From Clarkia xantiana subsp. parviflora (taxonomy: Eukaryota; Streptophyta; Magnoliopsida; Myrtales; Onagraceae), in the NCBI GenBank assembly GCA_036873135.1, contig JAPTYO010000005.1, forward strand, positions 13,618,166 to 13,682,165: a stretch of DNA of 64,000 bases, in the 5' to 3' direction. Shown here one piece after another: positions 1-11,619 of the stretch (position 1 is its first letter; each line of letters begins with the position of its first letter). Under the pieces are notes generated by a model. It was given only the letters and a program-made list of their open reading frames with translations. It made no database searches and was not told where the DNA came from. Position numbers and translations under genes: made by a program.

Positions 1-192
1 GTCGGGGAGCTGGTTTGGCGTCGCAACGAGTTCACCCTTTTGGATCGAATCAACAAGATGTCACCAAAATGGGAAGGACCTTATAAGGTCGTGGGGATGC
101 CAGCTTCGAATGCAGACAAGTTGGAAGACCTCGATGGCAGAGCGTTAAAGCATTCTTTTAGTGGCGAACACTTGAAGAAACACCATGCTTGA
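1..192 (+). CDS. gag-pol C-terminus (integrase tail), partial, element Z
   Basis: These are the last 63 codons of a gypsy polyprotein and a TGA stop. The reading frame is open from base 1, so the gene continues to the left. The stretch SPKWEGPYKVVGMP is the GPY/F-type module at the integrase C-terminus, and the ending FSGEHLKKHHA matches the end of the intact polyproteins of X and Y (FSGEHLKKYHV). About 49 of 63 residues agree. No stop or frameshift is seen in the part that is present. Whether the rest of Z pol is intact cannot be judged here. Confidence 0.9.
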   Translation, partial: VGELVWRRNEFTLLDRINKMSPKWEGPYKVVGMPASNADKLEDLDGRALKHSFSGEHLKKHHA

Positions 193-195
193 AGA

Positions 196-935
196 AAGTC
201 GCCTTAAGTGGTGCCCGATAAAGTCGCCTTAAGTGGTGCCCGATAAAGTCGCCTTAAGTGGTGCCCGATAAAGCTGCCTTAAGTGGTGCCCGATAAAGTC
301 GCCTTAAGTGGTGCCCGATGTAAAATCGCCTTAAGTGGTGTATGCTGTTTATCATTTAATTCGATGTAAGCCAATTTTGTGCCATCAATAAATAAAGAGG
401 TTGCTTCCAAATAAGAGTTGTCCTTAGATTTATGCTAAGTGTAAAAGTCGCCTTCAGTGGTGCACGATGAAAGTCGCCTTCAGTGGTGCACAGGATCAAG
501 CCGCCTTAAGTGGTGCACCATACTTAGATTTATTCTAAGTATCCAAAAGTCGCCTTCAGTGGTGCACGAGAAAAGTCGCCTTAAGTGGTGCACCATACTT
601 AGATTTATTCTAAGTATCCAAAAGTCGTCTTAAGTGATGCGCGGGACTAAGTCGCCTTGAGTGGTGCACGATCTTTAGGTTTATCCTAAGTAATGATTAA
701 GCCGTCTTAAGTAATGCCCGAGAAAAGACGCCTTAAGTGGTGCACAACACTTAGATTTATTCTAAGTATCCGAAAGTCGTCTTAAGTGATGCATGGAACT
801 AAGTCGCCTTAAATGGTGCGCAGAATAAAGTCGTCTTAAGTGATGCATGGAACTAAGTCGCCTTAAGTGGTGCGCAGAATTAAGTCGTCTTAAGTGATGC
901 ATGGAATTAAGTCGCCTTAAGTGGTGCAAGTTATT
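196..935 (+). repeat. Tandem repeats, about 25-bp unit, between pol and antisense gene of Z
   Basis: Units of the form AGTCGCCTTAAGTGGTGC plus 6-8 bases follow each other almost perfectly at first (25-bp period near 198-345). They then become looser, with spacers containing ACTTAGATTTATTCTAAGT. The core CTTAAGTGG recurs, on the opposite strand, in the repeat block of elements X and Y at the same place in the element. The block lies between the 3' ends of two convergent genes. No ORF is supported here. Confidence 0.9.
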
Positions 936-1124
936 AAATCGTCGGGAAAGACGTACGAGAATGTCTTAAGTGTCGAAGTTTCGACTTAAACGCATATAAG
1001 TAAAGTCACTCGGAGAAGTGCAATAAAAGATCAGAACTAGAGAAGTTTGATATTGATAAAGGCTCAAGGGCCCGACGACGACACAAGAGAAGAAGATACA
1101 AGGACTCTAAAAGATAAAAAATAT

Positions 1125-3820
1125 TCAAGCTTGGTCCTTGTCGGCAGCATTGGCAGCAGCTGGGTCCGCGGAGTCGGTAGCAGAGGGTTCCACATGATTG
1201 GCTTCGGGAGGATTGACTATCGGGGCGTCCGCACTTGGAAGGTCAGAAGCGTCTTCGACAATTACGGGGGTACTCCCCCCATCACTCTCCTCGGAAAGAG
1301 CAAAATACTTCTTCGCAAAGGGAGCGAGGGAAGGAGACTTGTCGAAGTTGATAGCATCCCCGTACTCCAGGTGGAGCTCCTCAACCGCATTGAAGAGAGT
1401 GTTCTCCACCTCTGCGCCAAAGAACTTCATGGCATCAGCTTGGAAGCCCTCCGACTTCCGATAGTCCTCCCGGCCCTTTGCCTTCGCTTTAGCCAGCTGC
1501 GCAGGAAATCCCGCGATCAGCTCCTCCAAAGCCTTCTTCTCAAGGACCAGTTGGTCCTCGGCAACCTTCTTCTCCTGGGTCAGCCGGTCCACAACTGCCC
1601 CCCGCTCCTGCCGCTCTTGCCTCAGGAGCCCCTCGAAGTCCGCGATCTGCTGCTGGAGGTCCCGAATCTTCTGATTGAGGACAGCCAGCTCTTTGGCAAG
1701 CTTCCCCCGTGAAGACTGGGAGGCCTTGAGATCCGCCTGAAGCTGCTCGCGGACCCCTCGGTCCCGCTCCCGGGCTTCATCATAGGCAATGACATACCCG
1801 ATGAGGCGGTTGAAGTCCCCGAGCTCCTGCAATCAAAAGGAAAAATGTTAAAGGACAAACGACCCGATTCATCATCAACAAGAAAGAGGCAAAAGTCTCA
1901 CCTCTATGCGGCGCACAGCCATATCCCTGACATCCCGCTGCATATCCGTCTGATTGAGGTAAATCGGATGCCGCATAGAAGGCAGAATAGAACCCGCCAG
2001 CAGATGCAGGGCCAGCTCCTGGTCCTGTTCCCCTTGTGTGAGCGGGACTCCCTGAAGCGTTTGGATAGGAGTCCAGGGGGCATTCGCCTGTGAAGAATTG
2101 AAGGGCTTGTAGAAGTTCCCGTCAAGAGCAAGAGGAGAGACAGGACGAGGAATGGAAGGGCACGCCTCTGTCTCGGCCCGAACGGGGAGAAGACGAAGGA
2201 GGCTGCCCCTGAGGGGTTGGTTTCAAGGGGGATTGCCCCGCCTTCCGACGCTGTTGAGGGGGGTCAACCCCGCCAGTCTCCTCGGAGGAGTCCAGAGTTT
2301 CCACCTGACGAAACTGTTCGCCAGTTGGAGCCTTCTCTCCAGCTGAGGAAGGCACCCCCGCTGAAGGAGGCGCATCTGCGGAAGTTGCAGCACCCGAGGA
2401 AGCTCCCGAACGACCTGCACCTGGAGGATGAAGAGCTTCAGAAAGGTAGTCAGGAAGTTCATCGGGATTCTTACACCAAATGATACGTCGGGAGACGTAT
2501 TGATCCTTCCCGCGGTAATGATAGTAGCCTGCCTTCAAGACTCGGGGAATTTCACCTCTAAGGATTCTTTTGACATCGGCAACGCGGGCTTCTTTGGTCG
2601 AGGAAATTAAATCCGACGGGACCATCCTCTTGTATGATTTAATAGCAAGTCGGAGTTGTTTACCTTCTTCAGCATTCTGGACATCGAAGAGTTGGTCCAG
2701 ATCCACCCGCGTCCGCTTGGACCGCTCCGTTGAAGGAGATCCCGACCTAGCAGCAGCCTTCTTGGCGGACTTCCTCTTCCGCGAGGGGCGGACAGCATCG
2801 GTCTCCCCCTGCTTAAGGAATAGATCGGTCAGCAAAGATACCTTCTTGGCTGCAAACAATAAACGAAGAAAAGTTAGAAGTTTACCCAAGAGACCACGTT
2901 AGAAGGGCCGTCGAAGAGCTGCCCCCCAGAGACAATACTGAGGAGTCGGATCCCGGCGTGCACCAGGTCCCGCTCCACAAGAGAGTTAGCATTGAGAGGA
3001 GTGTAAGACTCCCCCCAACGATAAAGCTGGATAAGTTGGAGAGTCTCGAAATCCTCATCGGCATAAGTGTGGAAAGCAGGCGGAGGGTCTGCTGCCACCT
3101 CCCACCGAGGCCAGGGAATTGAAGAATGTTGGATGAAGAAGTAGCTCTTCTTCCAGCTACTATTGTCGGACCCTGTATCGATCAAAAGTCCCCGACCCTT
3201 GACCACCTTCCAGGTGTCACTGGTCCAACCGTGCCGGGCAAGCTGCTGCTTACTCCATTTGGGCATCCGAGGGTAGAAGGCGCAAACCCCCGCCTCGTTG
3301 CATTTCAGCCCATAGAAGGTTCTGAAGAGTTGGAGGCTGTAGACCCACTTCTGTCGGAGACAGAGGACTTGAAAGGTGTTCCAGATACGGATGGCATGAG
3401 GGGAGAAGGTAGTGGGGTGTGTTCTGTAATGATGGCACAGCTCGACCAGGCTACCGCAAAAGGGGAACCTGATCCCCGCTGATATTTGTCCCGTAGAGAC
3501 AAATACCTCCCCTTTCTGGGGACGAGTAACCTCAGGGTCACTCGAGGGACGATGTCGAGGATACGGGAAACGAGGTTCCCAGGTGATGGTGATGCAACCC
3601 TCTCGGAGAGCTGCATCATAAGCAGTAGTGGAAATCTCATTTGGAGCATAATCAAATTTAAAGGGTTTCCTCCCCTCAGAGCTGGAACCGCTGTCTGAAA
3701 AGCAACCAGGGCAAGAAAATACAGTGGGACTCTTGGAAAGAGGAATTCCTTACCAGACATGATGAAGTAGAGAAGGAGATGAGCGAAACGTCGCCGGAAA
3801 AACGGTTGAGGAAACTTCAA
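1125..3820 (-). CDS. Antisense gene (aORF) of element Z, multi-exon, gypsy-type-transposon-like domain plus coiled coil
   Basis: This gene runs opposite to gag-pol. A short first exon ends ATGTCTG at 3754 (ATG 3760, or in-frame ATG 3820), followed by a GTAAGG...TTTCAG intron. Exon 2 (3694-2886) encodes SSSEGRKPFKFDY and then a domain with GEVFVSTGQISAGIRFPF, AIRIWNTFQVLC and SWKKSYFFIQ. It resembles the Pfam 'putative gypsy type transposon' family (PF04195) and the antisense protein of element W. Exon 3 (about 2846-1902) has a basic stretch (PSRKRKSAKK), a Pro/Ser-rich part and DMAVRRIE before a GTGAGA donor; the frame must shift near 2150-2180, by a small indel or an unrecognised intron. Exon 4 (1826-1125) is a heptad-rich coiled coil with an acidic Ala/Pro tail ending NAADKDQA. 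The product is roughly 820 residues. Its function is unknown: the domain name is historical and no catalytic motif is visible. The exact exon 2/3 junction is inferred. Confidence 0.75.
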
Positions 3821-3917
3821 GGATCTTCGAAATCACAGAGCTTGGAATCGCAGGGGAATCGCAGAGAGCTTTTGAGAATTCGAAGACGGTAAAGGTTAAA
3901 TTATGACTATGGCTAGG

Positions 3918-3925
3918 GTTTTATA
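3918..3925 (-). promoter_or_regulatory. TATA box of the Z antisense gene
   Basis: On the minus strand this reads TATAAAAC, about 100 bp upstream of the first in-frame ATG of the antisense gene. TATA-like sequences occur at the same relative place upstream of the antisense genes of V and X/Y, which supports a real internal promoter. Confidence 0.6.
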
Positions 3926-4308
3926 GTCGAAGAAGACAGTTGAAAGGACTTCGATCCGAGTCGTCGAAATCGAAGAGTCTTGATCTGGACCGTTGAGATG
4001 AAACGTGCAGAAGGACAACGGGCGTAATGATGAAACGGCCTGAAAAGCACTTTTCAGAAAAGGACAGACGCGAAAAATCAGGCACGTGGGTCGAAAACGT
4101 CACTCCATTATCTGCTGCATTTAATGCACTAGGAAACCGAAGAGACCCTTGGGGTATAGGAGTTATCTACAAAACCCTGAGGAAACGTGGAGGAGAAGAC
4201 TGATAAATTAAGTAACTGAACCAAGGAACAGATCCCCGACTCTAGTATTGGAAAATCGGGAGTTAGAAGACACGACGAACTAAAAGTCCCTCATGTCTTG
4301 GGGGCAAA

Positions 4309-5012
4309 TGATGGGTCCGACTATAGCCGTCAGGCCCTTTAATGGCGAGGAAACGGCAAACAGGCCCACCAGGCCCATAGTAAAGGTCAAGATGACTTTG
4401 GAGAAGGGTCCCGACGAAGGGAGTCCCGACGAAATAAGGTCCCGACAGTTGAGCTAGAAGCTCCCGATGAGAAGCCTTTAAGTAGGCCCCGATGATGAAT
4501 CCCTGAGAATGATAGGCCCTGTCACGATGACGAGGGGCCCCGAGCGCTGACACAACGAGATAACTCTGGAGTCCCCGACGGGAGTCGGGACTCGGTATCA
4601 GAGGATAAGGCCAAGATATGCGGGGCGTGGCCGAGATACGCGGAACGTGGTTAAGATACACGGAGCGTGGCCGAGATACGCGGGGCATGGCTAAGATACG
4701 CGAGATCATGGTCTAGATAGACGGGATCACCTCCGAGATATACGGGATACGGGCTAACCACCCCTAACGGTTCGCCAGGTACCTGAGGCATCTCTCTGCC
4801 TATAAAAGGGCAGGAGATCACCTCAGAAAGACTTACGTTGAGTTCAATATACTTTTGAGATTATTGCTTGCCAGTCATACGAGAGACTCATTTAAGCATC
4901 GGAGAGGGATTCTGGGTCACCGCCCGGTCTATCCCCTCTTGCAGGATTGCGTGGAGCAAAGGAGCTAGGATTGCCGTCAAGATCCGTACCGGAGTTCCAC
5001 CGTGATCCAACA
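4309..5012 (+). repeat. 3' LTR of element Z (704 bp)
   Basis: It begins TGATGGGTCCGAC directly after a polypurine tract and ends CCGTGATCCAACA. The U3 part carries about five imperfect 21-bp repeats (GAGATACGCGGGGCGTGGC type, about 4615-4740). A TATA box TATAAAAG is at 4801-4808, giving an R-U5 of roughly 180 bp. The terminal bases match those of LTRs A-D of X and Y. Confidence 0.9.
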
Positions 5013-5960
5013 CCTTCCAAGAGCCTATCCTGCGATTTGTGCTATCCAGGAGCCTATCCTGCGAACAGTTGTCGACACCCACAAGAGCGTATCTTGAAAG
5101 CAGTTCATACACTGCAATTACACTCTGTGCTTTCCAGGAGCCTATCCTGCGATCTGTGCCATCTAGGAGCCTATCATGTGAACAGTTGCCGACGCCCACA
5201 AGAGCGTATCTTGAAAGTAGTTCATACACGGCACACTTTCGACGCCCCCAAGAGTATGTCCTTCGAACTGTGCTGTCTGAGAGCCAATCCCGTGCACACT
5301 TTCGACGCCCCCAAGAGCGTATCTTGAGAACAGTCCTAAGCTGCTACAACACCTTGAGTTTTCTGGGAGTCAATCCCATGAAAAGTTTTCAACTCCCCCA
5401 AGAGCGTATCTTGTAACCACACAACAAAATGAATAGATGCACTTCCAAAAAAAAGTATCTTGTTCGACGCCCACAAGAGTGTATCTTGAAAGCAGTTCAT
5501 ACATTGCAATCACACTCTGCCCCATCCAGGAGCCAATCCTACGAATAGTTTTCGATGCCTGCAAGAGCGTATCTTGTCCGACGCCCATGATAGTATCTTG
5601 AAAGCAGTTCATACACTGCAATCACACTCTCCGCCATCCAGGAGCCAATCCTGCGAACAGTTTTTGATGCCCCCAAGAGCGTATCTTCTTCGACGCCCAT
5701 GAGAGCGTATCTTGAAAGTAGTTCATACACGGCAATAACATTATGTGCCATCCAAGAGCCTATCCCCAGAACTGCGCTATCCAAAAGCGTAATTCGCAAA
5801 AACTTACAAGGCACACAAGAGCACATCTTGCAAATCCTTTAAAAACACCCTCAAGAGCATATCTTGCGCACACACTCAACGCTCCTAGGAGCGTATCCTA
5901 AAAATACTTATAGTATGTCCTCAAGAATGTATCTTCAAAAAACCCCTTTTTACAAGTAAG
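5013..5960 (+). repeat. Tandem repeats of element V with core GACGCCCACAAGAGCGTATCTTG
   Basis: Units of about 60-120 bp combine two motifs, AGGAGCCTATCCTGCGAACAGT and GACGCCC-CAAGAGCGTATCTTG, with TTCATACA-rich spacers. The second motif is the reverse complement of the repeat in element W (AAGATACGCTCTTGGGGGCG). The block lies between where pol should end and the antisense gene. Short open frames in it are by-products of repetition. Confidence 0.9.
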
Positions 5961-6372
5961 GTCATATGAAACATGAAATATTATTCATACTAACAACACA
6001 GGAACAGTGACAAGAGAGAAGGAAGGACAAACATCCAAAACTGAAGAGGCAGGCACAAGGATGAAACCTGCAATCGAGCACAAGACAATGGCAAGGTGCA
6101 CTATATCACGACAAGTAAGATAAAGAAAACATAAGTAATCCCTTGAGCACAAGGAACATGGAACGCAACAATAAAAGCAATGTTCCCAAACACGCAATTA
6201 GTTACAAACCAAACTATCGAGCAGCAAACGCAGACATCACAAGTACGATAAGTATATGACACAAAGTAGTGCAACCAAACACTAAGGTACAAAAATTTAG
6301 AAAGTCACCTAAACTAAGAGTGTCGAACAATCCCAAGACCTGCTACTTCACTAGGAGAAGCAGATTGATCTT
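5961..6372. other. Downstream flank of the V antisense pseudogene
   Basis: AT-rich sequence with short frames only. It corresponds to the tail and 3' flank of the decayed antisense gene. Nothing further was recognised. Confidence 0.5.
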
Positions 6373-7447
6373 TTAGAAAACGGCATGCTGAACAAGGAAA
6401 TGAGAAAGATCGCCAAGCTCAGAAAAAAAGAAAGTCATGAACAACCATAAACATCCGCTCAGCAAGCATCTTCTCGGAAAAAAACGTTTGGCTAAAGAGC
6501 ATCGAACTTCAAGATCAGCAAGTAAGGCAGGAGAGTTCTTATACTCGACAACGGCAAACATCTCCTCCTCCACTCGAAACACATTCTCATAAGACACCAT
6601 TTCAGCAGCACGTAGCACCTTATCACAGGCAGCCTGATGTCGCAAGGCTGTAATCTCAACTTTAAGGAAAATAATCTGATCTTGCAAGGTACAAAATTTT
6701 GCACCAAGGATACGACCTTCTTCTAAAGCCTCAATGAGCTTACTAGCAAGCTGAACGTGCGAATCCTAAAGCAACTTCTTCACCTCCAATAGCTCAACAA
6801 CAAAAGTTGACAAGTTCCCTACGTTAGCAATACCCTAATCCAAAAAGACAAATGTTAAAAAATAAGCAAGTGTATAACAACACTCGGCGTAACTAACAGA
6901 GAGGATGATTATTGAAGCAAAACAGGATAAAGTTCCGCCAACCATCCCGCGAAACTCTTTTAATTGACTAGAAGGCAACAAACGATCACTCGGCGGAACG
7001 GCAGCTTGCAATACCCGAACCCCAACTTCAGGAACAAGTAAAGAAGACTGGTTGTCAAAGCGACACCTATCCCCAGAAGAAAATGGAACCCAATCGGAAC
7101 CAACAACATCATCATTACGAAGACAAATCAAGTCCCTTCGACACAACCTAGGAAGTCTGATTCTACCTACATAGGAAATATTTAAGTCAAAAAATAAGAC
7201 CACGAGTCAAATGTAGAAAGAGATACATACTTGCTGAACTCGACTTGACATTCGGTACACGTCCCCTCGACAGGAGGGAAGGAGACAATGGTAACACAAC
7301 ATCATCAACGGGAAGCTCGCCTCCATACGAATTCCCCTCACCACAAGGAGCTCCGATACCAACACAAGCATGAACGACCCCTTTCACGTGAACAGTCGAG
7401 GGTTCAGTCCTGAAATTAGATCCTTTCCTCTTTAACGATTCTCCCAC
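6373..7447 (-). pseudogene. Decayed antisense gene (aORF) of element V
   Basis: Read on the minus strand, three exon-like pieces match the W antisense gene. The first (from about 7447) ends VPNVKSSSA before a GTATGT donor. The second starts at 7166 after TATGTAG and encodes RRDLICLRNDDVVGSDWVPFSSG...VPEVGVRVLQAAVPPSDRL, parallel to W's RKDFARLTDEDVIGSEWTPFAG...TPEVGIRVLRSAIPPGDR. The third (from about 6830) starts GIANVGNLSTFVVELLEVKK and is a coiled coil, like W's GMSDMVNMSSLVLEL. An in-frame TAG follows KKLL in the coiled coil, so the gene is broken. Only about 560 bp separate the first piece from the TATA box, so the large N-terminal domain seen in Z and W is missing. Confidence 0.75.
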
Positions 7448-8012
7448 AATTGGCTACTCAAGAAGCTCGTCAGTTGTAAGGATCCATCCTGACACTAAGG
7501 ACAACCACCCCAAAATACAATAAAATGACATAATAACGGTTACGGAAGTAAGCCAAGAGGAGAGATAATAGAAAACATGGAAGACAACAAGCTTGATGTG
7601 AAAGAATGAACAAGTGAAAAAGAAGAAAGGCTTACTCATTTCTTTTAAAAGATCGGAAAACTATCAAAGCTCGGGGGAAATCACTCAAGATTTAAAACTT
7701 GCAACATCCAAGAAAATTCTCAAACACCAAGGGAATACTCCGCGCACACATACGATACAGGGACAGTCAGACAACCAACAAACTATAAGAGCCACAAAGA
7801 TAAAAACCTTACACGGCACCCCTGCTAAGGCACCACCAAGACTAGATATAACAAGGTCTAGAAATTACCTCTACACAAGACTATCTTCCACACAGATACG
7901 TTGAAGTATTAGGACGCTCCCAAATATGCAGAACCGAATAAACCGCTCGATCAATTAAGGAAAAGGCAGAAAGAAGAATGATGATTACAAAAATGAGGTA
8001 ATTCTTTACCCC
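7448..8012. other. 5' flank and leader of the V antisense pseudogene
   Basis: AT-rich sequence between the TATA box and the first recognisable exon of the V antisense gene. It should contain the 5' UTR and the N-terminal exon, but no domain of that exon was found in any frame. Confidence 0.4.
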
Positions 8013-8020
8013 CTTTTATA
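8013..8020 (-). promoter_or_regulatory. TATA box of the V antisense gene
   Basis: On the minus strand this reads TATAAAAG, in the same position relative to PPT and 3' LTR as the promoter of the Z antisense gene. It heads the decayed antisense gene. Confidence 0.5.
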
Positions 8021-8573
8021 GTAGAGTAGATTAGGGTTTTTTGAAACCTTTCGATCTCCACCGTCCACCCCGAAACCAAAAAATTTAAAGGTAAGGATTT
8101 AAAAACCGACAATTTCGTTCATCCCTAACTATGGTTAACCATACCTCCACCCATGTTAGTATTTCCATGTTCATTTATCATCCATCCTATACTTAGAAAT
8201 TTTCCACACATGACTAGCATATTTGTTGCATATAGGCTTACCCCGTACATACATACCGACATGAGTTGAATTTTCTTTTTTCTACAATAATGATTTTGTT
8301 ATACCCCTACCCTCACACACGTTTTTAGACGTTAAGATAAGAATTGATTTTTGTCATACCCGCATTTTTCGGATACATGTCACAATATATACATATATGT
8401 ACTAATATCTATATTTTCCTTGTCGCGAGAAACGAGGATAAGACGCGGCAATACGATTATTGGCATACGACGGATCCATCAAGAGGTAAAATCACAGGAT
8501 TGAATTGAGCGTGTCATCCTATCGTAAAATAGAGTCAATCAAGGGTTAAGCCATTGGTTGATTCGGGGGCACG
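8021..8573 (+). other. 3' noncoding region of V ending in the polypurine tract
   Basis: No coding content was seen. The last 60 bases match the equivalent region of W (antisense of 37702-37760). They end in the purine-rich tract ATTCGGGGGCACG immediately before the LTR start TGATAGATATACG. Confidence 0.7.
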
Positions 8574-9367
8574 TGATAGATATACGCTCTATTTAGACCT
8601 GTTTTCATTCAGATTGTATTATTTTAGTTACCCCACGAACTATTTCAAATCAAAACTTTGACCCCAACACGTCACCCGCAGCAAAACGCTCCGGACGGGA
8701 AAAAAACGCCCGCCCGAACACGCTGCTGGTCTGTTCTCTCCTAGGAGAGACCGGACTCAGTTGGTCCGATCTCCCCTTGGGGAGACATGACCTGTTGGTC
8801 CAATCCCAAGCCTTCGGGGTCGGACTTCCCGTACGATCCCGAAGGTCCCGACACCATTCTGACGCGCAGTATCCCTGCCCAATGAGGTGTACGCGACATA
8901 TGGAACATTGTCATCCAAACCGTCCTTCTCGGCGACTCGACCTCACTTCGGACGTTCGACCCTTAGAAAATATCACGAACCTTCCCATGCATGCTAAGGG
9001 TCTAATCCCTTTATTACTTGTAAACTGAGCTCGTTTAGGAGTTAATGGTGTCATTAAGCACCTTAATATCATTTGAGCCTATATATAGAACCCCACCTCC
9101 TTTCATTTACTAGGTTGGTATCACTTGAAAGATTTGAGCTCTCCCTTCTCTCTACTTTCTCTCTACATTGTTCTAACCTAGCCATCGAAGGTTAGCCGGT
9201 ACAACCCTCGGCTTACCCCTCGTGCAGGTTACGAGGAGACGGATCGCGAAGAAAGCGCAAGGAAAAGGATTACGGAAATTGATTGTCGGATCACGAAGGA
9301 AGAAAATCTACCCGTAATTTGGCTATTCAGATTGACGACCCGTCAACCCGATACGCAAGACTTTACA
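8574..9367 (+). repeat. 3' LTR of element V (about 794 bp)
   Basis: It begins TGATAGATATACGC after a polypurine tract. U3 contains short palindromic repeats (TCTCCTAGGAGAGACCGG, TCTCCCCTTGGGGAGA), as in the W LTRs. A TATA box TATATATA is at 9080-9087. The 3' end is inferred by aligning CGACCCGTCAACCCGATA...TTTACA with the W LTR end, so it could be off by some bases. Confidence 0.75.
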
Positions 9368-9406
9368 GTAGCTGTAAGGGTAAACCTGTATCAGCGGGGT
9401 ATGAAC
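9368..9406 (+). pseudogene. LINE ORF2 fragment 1
   Basis: Thirteen codons, ending VNLYQRGMN, join in frame with NVETRCPFCQEE at 15869 once the copia element and one copy of its TSD are removed. Together they form the zinc-binding region found after the reverse transcriptase of plant LINEs (zf-RVT). The left boundary is the end of the V LTR. Confidence 0.7.
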
Positions 9407-10157
9407 TGTTGGAATTATTGAGGGTAAATATGCAAATTTATAAAGTCCATGGACCAAAATGCAACTAATCAAATCTCGGTTACTTACAAGTAATTCCTTC
9501 AATTAACATGCAAGATATAGGCAACACCGAAATTGTACGTATACTTCGACACGAAAACGAATACGTATTTTTATACTGAGGCCCGTGCTAATCACAGTCT
9601 CCTTAAGGAAATTTCGCCCCTCCCCACCCTCGGGTTATGCAAAGGGGTTTATACAAGGGGCCTCCCAGGATTCAACAGTGTCATCGAATCGTGTTATGCA
9701 TGCAACACGCTCGACCGAACCGAACCCAATACCTGAACTCAAACAAAGAACAGAAATGCCAACGACAACGGCTAAAAACAACTAGAAAGGTTGAACACGA
9801 CATAAGTCGAAATCAACCTAAGAAGAACTCTGCAATTTGTCAACACGAAGAACAGAGGAGGAGAAAAATAACTTGGATTCCAAAAATATGGATTCCGAAA
9901 ATATTGGATACTCAACCAAAAGGAAGAGATCTCATTTTCTTCTACCAAAAAAGTGAAGAGGAAGACTCCTTTATATAGGAGAAGAGAAGGGAGGAGGATG
10001 GTTAAAGTACTCGATGTGGTACAAAATTTCCCCATTTTCATTCACACAAAAAAATGGGCTTGAGTGGGCTTGAGTAACACCATTCAAAATAGCCAAAAAA
10101 TTATCTTAAATATAGTTTTAATAAAACAAAGCCCAGTTTTTTTTTTTTTTTTCAACA
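9407..10157 (-). repeat. 3' LTR of the copia element (751 bp)
   Basis: It pairs with 15107-15863; by eye the two agree at roughly 98%, with one clear 6-bp indel (GATCAC, present only in the right LTR). A TATA box TATATAAAGG is on the minus strand near 9970. The left end abuts the TSD TGAAC. Confidence 0.92.
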
Positions 10158-11619
10158 ATCCCCCACATGAATGGAAATTGGAAATATAGACACGAATTTT
10201 AAGTTCAACGGTCAATACCTGCAAAGGATAGGTAGGGGTAACCCCTTTGAACCTATCCCTTGTGAGATCATGCCTTCTCTACTGACTGGTCGGTAGACGC
10301 GATGTCCTTGAACCGACTGCCGTTGGTGTAGACGACGACATAACCCACACAGGTACCTTCCTAGTATAGTTCGGTTCACGCCCTGTGATCCCTAGGCCCT
10401 GGATCACTAGCCTGGTTCTGCAAGCGTTTCTAAGAATTGCGCCCTCAACAATCCCTTTCGAAGCGGCCCCACTTCTCACTCGCATAGGTGATTCTATGTC
10501 TCAAGAGCATCTTCACGACTCTGAGTTCTCCTTACGAATCATTAAAAGCTTTGTGTGAAAATGACCTTGATTAAGTAATTTCCAATTACTGTTATAAGAT
10601 CAACACCAGCAAAAGCTTAACCTCTTCTCCATCACTGTTTGCATCATATGAATGGGCTTTGGGGTTTGACCCCCACAGTGACAACACTCACTCTTGTTAT
10701 TAGGTTGTCCCATTGAACCAAGTTCTTGGGATCTCCAGTCATCATGGTTGGGTTTTCCTTCTCAAGAGTGTTTCCTCCACGGGCTTTAGCCCCATTCCTT
10801 TTCGACGCTTGGCCAAATAACTCTATGTTTAACCCTTTCGGGTTGCGGATCCGCTATTTATCTGCCTACTTTACGATATCAGGCACAATAAATATATTTG
10901 AGAGCAACTGTCTAATGGGATTATGACGTATATGTCTAAACATTCCATTATGCAGGTTATACTGTGTTATACAGATTGATCGTCGCAACGTTGCATCAAT
11001 GTTCTCAATCCAACAAAGTCCTCAGACTATCATTTCCTGCAGGAATAATTTGTTAATCCAACATCTAAATTTAGATTGATTCTTTTGTGGACAACAGCTT
11101 CGCAAAGTGTCCCATTTCCCAACCTTTAACAAAGGTTTTCATGCCAAATGGGGGGTGCACCACTTATTTCTGCTTTAACATTGTCTCTTAAAGAAAATCT
11201 TCAACATTTCATTAGATTGGATTTAATTTGGATTAAACCAAAACAAACTCATCAATCTTGCACTAACACAGGTTTTGGCCAATTAGTAAAATCCTCGAGA
11301 AAATGACATAGTCATTTTGCATATTCGGCACATTTCTCCAGTACAATAACTCAGACTTAATCGTCGATCTGGCTATGACTGTTTGTTTTGAGGATTTTCT
11401 ACAACACTGTTGCACCTCGTAAGGTGAATACGTAACCCCTTATACTCAAGGTGGTAGTGTCTAATCGGATATCCATTTTGCATCAATATAAAATTCTATC
11501 ACATAAGGATATCTCTTTGTGTAGACCATGATTACGAATATGTCTCAGATACCTAAGTACCCTGATTACCCCGTTCTAGTGGAAAAAACTAGGGTTACTC
11601 GTATATCGACTCAATACAC
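10158..11619 (-). other. Copia 3' internal region, heavily decayed
   Basis: The first bases are the polypurine tract next to the 3' LTR. The remainder should hold the RNase H domain and 3' UTR, but only short uninformative frames remain. Confidence 0.5.

Larger units (their letters stand above)
1..5012 (+). mobile_element. Element Z: Ty3/gypsy (Tat-type) LTR retrotransposon, 3' part
   Basis: This is the right-hand part of a plus-strand gypsy element cut by the window edge. In order it shows the end of pol, a block of about 25-bp tandem repeats, a large antisense gene, a polypurine tract (cttgggggcaaa) and a complete 3' LTR. The LTR starts TGATGGGT and ends GATCCAACA, like those of elements X and Y further right, so Z is a relative of that family (about 78% identity over the last 63 pol residues, counted by eye). 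It is inserted in the tandem-repeat block of element V, whose repeats begin directly after the LTR. The five bases after the LTR, CCTTC, are the expected right target duplication; the left copy lies outside the window. Confidence 0.9.
5013..9367 (+). mobile_element. Element V: degenerate Ty3/gypsy (Tat-type) element, 3' part
   Basis: This holds the 3' end of a second plus-strand gypsy family: tandem repeats, a decayed antisense gene, a 3' noncoding stretch with polypurine tract (attcgggggcac) and an LTR. The sequence before the LTR (AGAGTCAATCAAGGGTTA...CCATTGGTTGA) matches the equivalent part of element W, so V and W are related families. Element Z sits inside its repeat block, so the 5' part of V is left of the window. 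Its right boundary is placed at TTTACA, by alignment with the W LTR end, followed by GTAGC as the predicted target duplication in the LINE. Confidence 0.8.

Noticed and set aside
196..935. CRISPR-like array of 25-bp repeats
   Set aside because: Head-to-tail repeats with almost no spacers inside a plant retrotransposon; no cas genes and a eukaryotic context.
1047..1712. 221-codon plus-strand frame, Leu-rich
   Set aside because: Exact shadow of the coiled-coil exon of the Z antisense gene; heptad-rich coding DNA often leaves the opposite strand open.
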